NCBI RefSeq assembly: GCF_016909015.1
Contig: NZ_JAFBFA010000031.1
Span: 1 to 64,000, forward strand
Direction: 5' to 3'
Source: Gracilibacillus alcaliphilus
GTDB taxonomy: Bacteria; Bacillota; Bacilli; Bacillales; Amphibacillaceae
Length of the DNA stretch: 64,000 bases
Part shown: positions 59,964-64,000 of the stretch, piece after piece
Position numbering within the stretch: position 1 is the first letter of the stretch
How the letters are laid out: each line of letters starts with the position of its first letter
Made by a program: the position numbers and the translations under genes
Notes under the pieces: generated by a model
What the model was told of the DNA's origin: nothing
The model's database searches: none
What the model saw: only the letters and a program-made list of their open reading frames with translations

Positions 59964-61106
59964 ATGAAAATTGTAATAAACCGAAACAAGCTAATGGAAA
60001 GTATTCAACACGTAATGAAGGCTATTTCTTCGAAAACCGCTATTCCAATCTTAGCTGGTTTAAAGATACAAGCCACAAACAACGGAGTGACACTTACTGG
60101 AAGTGACTCTGATATTACGATTGAATCATTTATTCCTATCGAGGAAGAGGGCATTCAATTTATAGACGAATTGGAACAAGGCGAAATTATTGCACATGCC
60201 AAATACTTTCCGGAAATCATTAGAAAACTGCCTTCCGACACAGTCAAGATTGAAGTAGATGAACAATTGCAAATAACGATTCAATCAGGACATGCTGAAT
60301 TCCACCTAAATGGTCAAGATGCGGAAGAATATCCATCAGTAGCCCAAATTGAATCAGAGTCAAACTTTGAATTATCGATTCCATTATTAAAAACAATGAT
60401 CAAGCAAACCGTATTTGCTGTATCCACATCAGAAACACGCCCGATCTTAACCGGGGTAAACCTGAAGGTAGAAGATGAACATATTCATTTTGTCGCAACG
60501 GACAGCCACCGTCTGGCAGCCAGCAAATTACCGTTAACTGAGGATATAGGGGCGTTTCCATTTGACCAAGTAGTTATACCGGGGAAAAGTCTAAATGAAT
60601 TAAGTAAGATTCTTGCCGATACTGATGAGAAAATTCAAATTAGTATCAGTTCCAACCAAATTGCTTTTCAAACAGAAAACTTATATTTCCTATCCCGCTT
60701 ATTGGATGGCAAATATCCAGAAACATCCCGGTTAATTCCAGAAGATACCCAAACGGTGATTCAAGCAGATACAAAGGCCTTGCTACAAGCAGTAGATCGT
60801 GCTTCTTTACTGGCCAAAGATAATCACAATAATGTAATCCGCTTGAACATATTGAACGATAAAACGATCGAAATCTCTAGTAATTCCCCTGAAATAGGGA
60901 AGGTAGAGGAAGAAATTACCGTTACTAGTATTGAGGGAGAGGATTTGAAAATCTCCTTCAGTTCTAAATATATGATTGATGCATTGAAAATCATGGAAAC
61001 AGAACAAGTACGGATTGAGTTTACTGGTGCGATGCGGCCATTTATTATTAAGCCGACCGAACATGATCAAATTCTCCAGTTGATCCTGCCTGTCCGTACG
61101 TTTTAA
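59964..61106 (+). CDS. dnaN: DNA polymerase III beta subunit (sliding clamp)
   Basis: The 380-residue clamp forms a dimeric ring with three similar domains per monomer. MKIVINRNKLMESIQHVMKA begins it, and TDSHRLAASKLPL and the C-terminal ILPVRTF are typical. AAGGAGGATAAGC precedes the ATG. It follows dnaA by about 200 bp, with part of oriC in the gap. Confidence 0.98.
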   Translation: MKIVINRNKLMESIQHVMKAISSKTAIPILAGLKIQATNNGVTLTGSDSDITIESFIPIEEEGIQFIDELEQGEIIAHAKYFPEIIRKLPSDTVKIEVDEQLQITIQSGHAEFHLNGQDAEEYPSVAQIESESNFELSIPLLKTMIKQTVFAVSTSETRPILTGVNLKVEDEHIHFVATDSHRLAASKLPLTEDIGAFPFDQVVIPGKSLNELSKILADTDEKIQISISSNQIAFQTENLYFLSRLLDGKYPETSRLIPEDTQTVIQADTKALLQAVDRASLLAKDNHNNVIRLNILNDKTIEISSNSPEIGKVEEEITVTSIEGEDLKISFSSKYMIDALKIMETEQVRIEFTGAMRPFIIKPTEHDQILQLILPVRTF

Positions 61107-61132
61107 TGAAAAAGCAATAGAATGGGATACAT

Positions 61133-61168
61133 ATAGTATAGGGCAGCACCGCCCTATACTATTTTTAT
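61133..61168 (+). terminator. Rho-independent terminator of dnaN
   Basis: ATAGTATAGGGC pairs perfectly with GCCCTATACTAT around six bases and is followed by TTTTTATT, 27 bp after the dnaN stop. The 61169-61434 interval shows no gene and should hold the yaaA promoter. Confidence 0.85.
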
Positions 61169-61434
61169 TGCTTGGACTGACAAGTTAAACTACTAATTCT
61201 ATTTGATCGGATTTGTCGTTTTTCGTAAAAATTAGGACATTTTTTTTCTCGAATGGTGAAATGTTCGGCTTTTCAGAGAAATTAGCTTGCTTTCCTTTTC
61301 TAATCTGCAAATGTTTAGTAAAATAGATAGAAGGGCTATACTAGTACCACTACCTTGATACAAAAAATCTGTTTGAACTGGAAGGCTATTATACATAGGG
61401 ATCACCCTTATGTAAGAAAAGAAGGTGAAAGCTG

Positions 61435-61671
61435 ATGAAAGAAACCATCCACATTTCCACAGAGTATATTCCACTAGGACAATTCTTGAAATTAGCCAAC
61501 ATACTAGAGTCAGGCGGTATGATTAAAGTCTTTCTTCAAGAGAATGGTGTCTATGTCAATGATGAACTAGAGACACGAAGGGGAAGAAAACTTTATCCAG
61601 GCGATATGGTCTATGTAGAGGATGCTGGTACGTTCGTGGTCGAAAGTCTGGAAGAAGATGTTCAAAAATGA
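61435..61671 (+). CDS. yaaA: S4-domain RNA-binding protein YaaA (RlbA)
   Basis: The 78-residue protein has an S4-like RNA-binding fold: LGQFLKLANILESGGMIKVF and VYVNDELETRRGRKLYPGD. It is common between dnaN and recF in Firmicutes. Its function is not clear; a role in ribosome assembly is suspected. AAGGTGAAAGC lies before the ATG. The last codons and the stop lie in the left end of a MITE-like repeat (61660-61775), which probably changed the C-terminus. Confidence 0.92.
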   Translation: MKETIHISTEYIPLGQFLKLANILESGGMIKVFLQENGVYVNDELETRRGRKLYPGDMVYVEDAGTFVVESLEEDVQK

Positions 61672-61775
61672 TGCATTGAATTTTCGGCGCACACGATGTG
61701 CTAGTATCGGTGTTGCAACAAGATGTTGCGAACTTAACCGATGCTGGTCATTTTTATCAGATTTTTTGAACACGC
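61660..61775. repeat. MITE-like intergenic repeat (family C), copy 2
   Basis: Ends carry GATGTTCAAAAAT and ATTTTTTGAACAC. The interior (GCGCACACGATG, GTATCGGTGTTGCAACA, GATGTTGCGAACT, CCGATG) matches 46553-46625. It overlaps the end of yaaA and ends about 37 bp before recF. Confidence 0.8.
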
Positions 61776-61812
61776 ATTGGAAAAAGAAGCATAAATTCGA
61801 AAGGGAATTCGA

Positions 61813-62925
61813 ATGTATATAGAACAATTACGTTTAACTAATTATCGCAATTATCAAGACTTAACCGTTACTTTTGACGATAAAATTAATGTCATCATTG
61901 GTGAGAATGCCCAAGGGAAAACAAATCTAATGGAAGCTGTCTATACGTTAGCTTTCTCTAAATCCCACCGTACAACAAAAGATAAAGAATTAATTCAATG
62001 GGATCAAAACTATGCTAAAATAGAAGGTAGTATTGTAAAAAGGACACAAACCATCCCATTAGAAATTCAGATTACCAATAAAGGCAAGAAAGCCAAATTA
62101 AATCATCTTGAACAAAAGCGTCTTAGTGATTATATAGGTTCTCTAAACATTGTTATGTTTGCCCCGGAGGATTTAAACCTTGTCAAAGGGAGCCCGCAGA
62201 TTAGAAGACGTTTTGTTGATATGGAAATTGGCCAGATTCAACCTGTTTATATTTACCATCTTGGCCAATATATGAAAATACTGAAGCAGCGCAATCATTT
62301 GTTGAAGCAAATGCAGAGACGTAAGACTGAGGATCCTATTATGCTGCGAGTTTTGACAGATCAAATGATCATACATGCAGCTGTTATTCTGGAGAAACGC
62401 TTTTTATTTATGCAGCGCTTAAGAGATTGGGCCAATCAGATACATAAGGGAATAAGCAGAGAATTGGAGGACTTAGATCTTCAATATGCTGCTACCGTCG
62501 ATGTATCAGAACAGGATAATAGAGAAACAATAGGAGTAACCTTACGTGAAGCTTTTGAACATGTGGAACAAAAGGAAATAGAGCGTGGTACAACATTAAT
62601 TGGCCCGCATCGAGACGATGTTGTTTTTTTTGTGAACGGCAAGAATGTCCAAACTTATGGTTCACAAGGACAGCAGCGTACTACAGCATTATCACTGAAG
62701 CTGGCGGAAATTGAACTGATCTATCAAGAGATTAAAGAATATCCGGTACTGCTTTTAGATGATGTATTAAGTGAATTAGACGATTACCGTCAATCCCATC
62801 TATTAGACACCATTGAAGGAAAAGTCCAAACCTTCATATCTACCACCAGTGTCGATGGTATCCATCATCAGCAGCTAGATAAAGCAGAAATATTTAGAAT
62901 CAAAAATGGACAAATAATCGAGTAA
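61813..62925 (+). CDS. recF: DNA replication/repair protein RecF
   Basis: This 370-residue SMC-like ATPase loads RecA at gaps. Walker A is GENAQGKTNLMEAVY, the signature is TYGSQGQQRTTALSLKLAE and Walker B is LLLDDVLSELDD. It starts MYIEQLRLTNYRNYQ, with AAAGGGAATTCGA upstream. Length is standard, and it precedes remB. Confidence 0.97.
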   Translation: MYIEQLRLTNYRNYQDLTVTFDDKINVIIGENAQGKTNLMEAVYTLAFSKSHRTTKDKELIQWDQNYAKIEGSIVKRTQTIPLEIQITNKGKKAKLNHLEQKRLSDYIGSLNIVMFAPEDLNLVKGSPQIRRRFVDMEIGQIQPVYIYHLGQYMKILKQRNHLLKQMQRRKTEDPIMLRVLTDQMIIHAAVILEKRFLFMQRLRDWANQIHKGISRELEDLDLQYAATVDVSEQDNRETIGVTLREAFEHVEQKEIERGTTLIGPHRDDVVFFVNGKNVQTYGSQGQQRTTALSLKLAEIELIYQEIKEYPVLLLDDVLSELDDYRQSHLLDTIEGKVQTFISTTSVDGIHHQQLDKAEIFRIKNGQIIE

Positions 62926-62939
62926 AAAGTAGGGATTAC

Positions 62940-63227
62940 ATGTTTATTCATATTGGAGATGATCAAGTGATTCAGTCACAGGATGTAATCGGAATTATTG
63001 ATTATAACTTAGTCTCATCTTCGACGATTAACGAGGAGATGCTACAGCAGCTGAAGCAGAAGGATCAAGTCATTGTAGCAGATGAGGAGCTTACCAAAGC
63101 TGTGGTAATCACTGCTGATAAAGTGTACTATAGTCCGCTGTCTGTACTGACACTGAAGAAAAGGACAAGTATGATTTCTACCATTAGTCGACTCGAGGAT
63201 TATACGGATACTAGTGAGGAAGAATAG
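62940..63227 (+). CDS. remB: Extracellular matrix regulator RemB (YaaB)
   Basis: This 95-residue protein of the DUF370/RemB family has the N-terminal MFIHIGDDQVIQSQDVIGI, with the conserved core VVITADKVYYSPLSVLTLKKR. In B. subtilis it supports activation of matrix (biofilm) genes. GTAGGGATTAC lies upstream of the ATG. It occupies its usual place between recF and gyrB. Confidence 0.93.
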   Translation: MFIHIGDDQVIQSQDVIGIIDYNLVSSSTINEEMLQQLKQKDQVIVADEELTKAVVITADKVYYSPLSVLTLKKRTSMISTISRLEDYTDTSEEE

Positions 63228-63260
63228 AGATTATTAATGAGAGAGATGTAGGTGATTAGA

Positions 63261-64000
63261 TTGACAATGGAAGAGAATACGCCACTAGAACAATCTTATG
63301 AAGCAGACCAGATTCAAGTATTGGAAGGATTGGAAGCCGTCCGTAAACGACCTGGTATGTATATTGGTTCTACCAATGAAAAAGGATTGCACCATCTTGT
63401 TTGGGAAATAGTGGATAACAGTATTGATGAGGCTTTGGCTGGTTATTGCGATCATATCAAGGTATTCATTGAGGAGGATAATAGTATTACAGTCTCCGAT
63501 AATGGCCGTGGTATCCCGGTAGGTTTGCATGAGAAAACCGGGCGTCCTGCGGTAGAAACCATTATGACGGTACTGCATGCCGGGGGTAAGTTTGGCGGCG
63601 GCGGTTATAAGGTATCTGGTGGGCTCCATGGTGTGGGGGCTTCTGTCGTTAATGCATTATCTACGAAACTGGAAGTATTCGTACACCGTGACGGTAAAAT
63701 ACATTACATCAGCTTTCATCGCGGTAAGCCAAATAATGACCTGCATATCATTGGTGACACTGATATTACAGGTACAAAAACACATTTTATTCCTGATCCG
63801 GAAATTTTTACAGAAACAACGGAATTTAATTATGAAACACTTGCTACTCGTTTACGTGAATTAGCCTTTTTGAACAAAGGACTGACCATCTCTATTCAAG
63901 ATAAACGAGAAGACAAGGAACCGGAAACCTTTTTCTATGAAGGTGGTATTCGTTCTTATGTGGAGCACTTGAATCGTTCGAAAGAAGTACTGCATGAACC
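63261..64000 (+). CDS. gyrB: DNA gyrase subunit B (N-terminal part; 3' end outside window)
   Basis: About 246 residues of the GHKL ATPase domain are present: VLEGLEAVRKRPGMYIG, the ATP-binding Asn in VDNSIDEALAG, DNGRGIPVG and VSGGLHGVGASVVNAL. The gene runs off the window, in frame and open. A TTG at 63261 with AGGTGA five bases upstream is used as the start; an ATG two codons later (63267) is the alternative. It belongs to the recF-remB-gyrB group. Confidence 0.97.
   Translation, partial: MTMEENTPLEQSYEADQIQVLEGLEAVRKRPGMYIGSTNEKGLHHLVWEIVDNSIDEALAGYCDHIKVFIEEDNSITVSDNGRGIPVGLHEKTGRPAVETIMTVLHAGGKFGGGGYKVSGGLHGVGASVVNALSTKLEVFVHRDGKIHYISFHRGKPNNDLHIIGDTDITGTKTHFIPDPEIFTETTEFNYETLATRLRELAFLNKGLTISIQDKREDKEPETFFYEGGIRSYVEHLNRSKEVLHE

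Overview
The window is the replication-origin region of a low-GC Gram-positive bacterium of the family Bacillaceae. The gene order rpmH-oriC-dnaA-dnaN-yaaA-recF-remB-gyrB on one side, and rnpA-spoIIIJ-jag-mnmE-mnmG-rsmG-noc-soj-spo0J on the other, is the classical Bacillus arrangement. Further left follow rpsF-ssb-rpsR, yybS-gdpP-rplI-dnaB-purA and walRKHIJ-htrC-rlmH, as in the terminal part of the B. subtilis map. The genus cannot be fixed from sequence alone; the halotolerant Gracilibacillus/Amphibacillus/Oceanobacillus group is my guess. Left of oriC nearly all genes lie on the minus strand and right of it on the plus strand, so most are co-directional with replication.

Layout from left to right. 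1-308: 111-bp tandem repeats inside an open frame. 612-2610: rlmH, a Lin0512-family gene and an aldo/keto reductase. 2662-10731: a sugar uptake and catabolism cluster (binding protein, two permeases, YesL, ThuA-like protein, two Gfo/Idh/MocA oxidoreductases and a TIM-barrel isomerase/lyase, with no ATPase of its own). 11565-14089: manA and the HtrA-type protease, separated by a DnaA-box cluster. 14426-20042: the walRKHIJ cell-wall control operon, followed by an M23 peptidase with LysM and G5 domains. 21967-24363: a decayed accessory patch (insertion-sequence-like end, SDR gene, broken WYL regulator, serine-recombinase remnant). 24373-31641: purine salvage (ade and an NCS2 permease), purA, dnaB and rplI, with two PurR-type operators. 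31638-38059: gdpP, yybS, a HAD hydrolase (YsaA-like), serA and a NUDIX gene. 38333-46132: rpsR-ssb-rpsF, ychF, small conserved genes and spo0J-soj-noc with parS sites. 46643-57775: rsmG-mnmG-mnmE, then a foreign-looking block (GH3 beta-glycosidase, broken ABC transporter pieces, an acetyltransferase), then jag-spoIIIJ-rnpA-rpmH. 57776-64000: oriC and the dnaA-to-gyrB genes.

The genes connect in several ways. oriC is bipartite, with DnaA boxes on both sides of dnaA and an unwinding region before dnaN. Three further DnaA-box clusters lie 4-46 kb away. Two of these are imperfect copies of one another and bracket the GH3 block, suggesting that block was inserted into, or duplicated, the jag-mnmE cluster. 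ParB/parS/Noc supply chromosome segregation, and one parS site sits inside the spo0J terminator hairpin. The sugar cluster resembles pathways that oxidise a glycoside to a 3-keto sugar before cleaving it, but its substrate is unknown.

Several families of dispersed intergenic repeats are present. I saw no tRNA or rRNA gene, no CRISPR array and no intact transposase.
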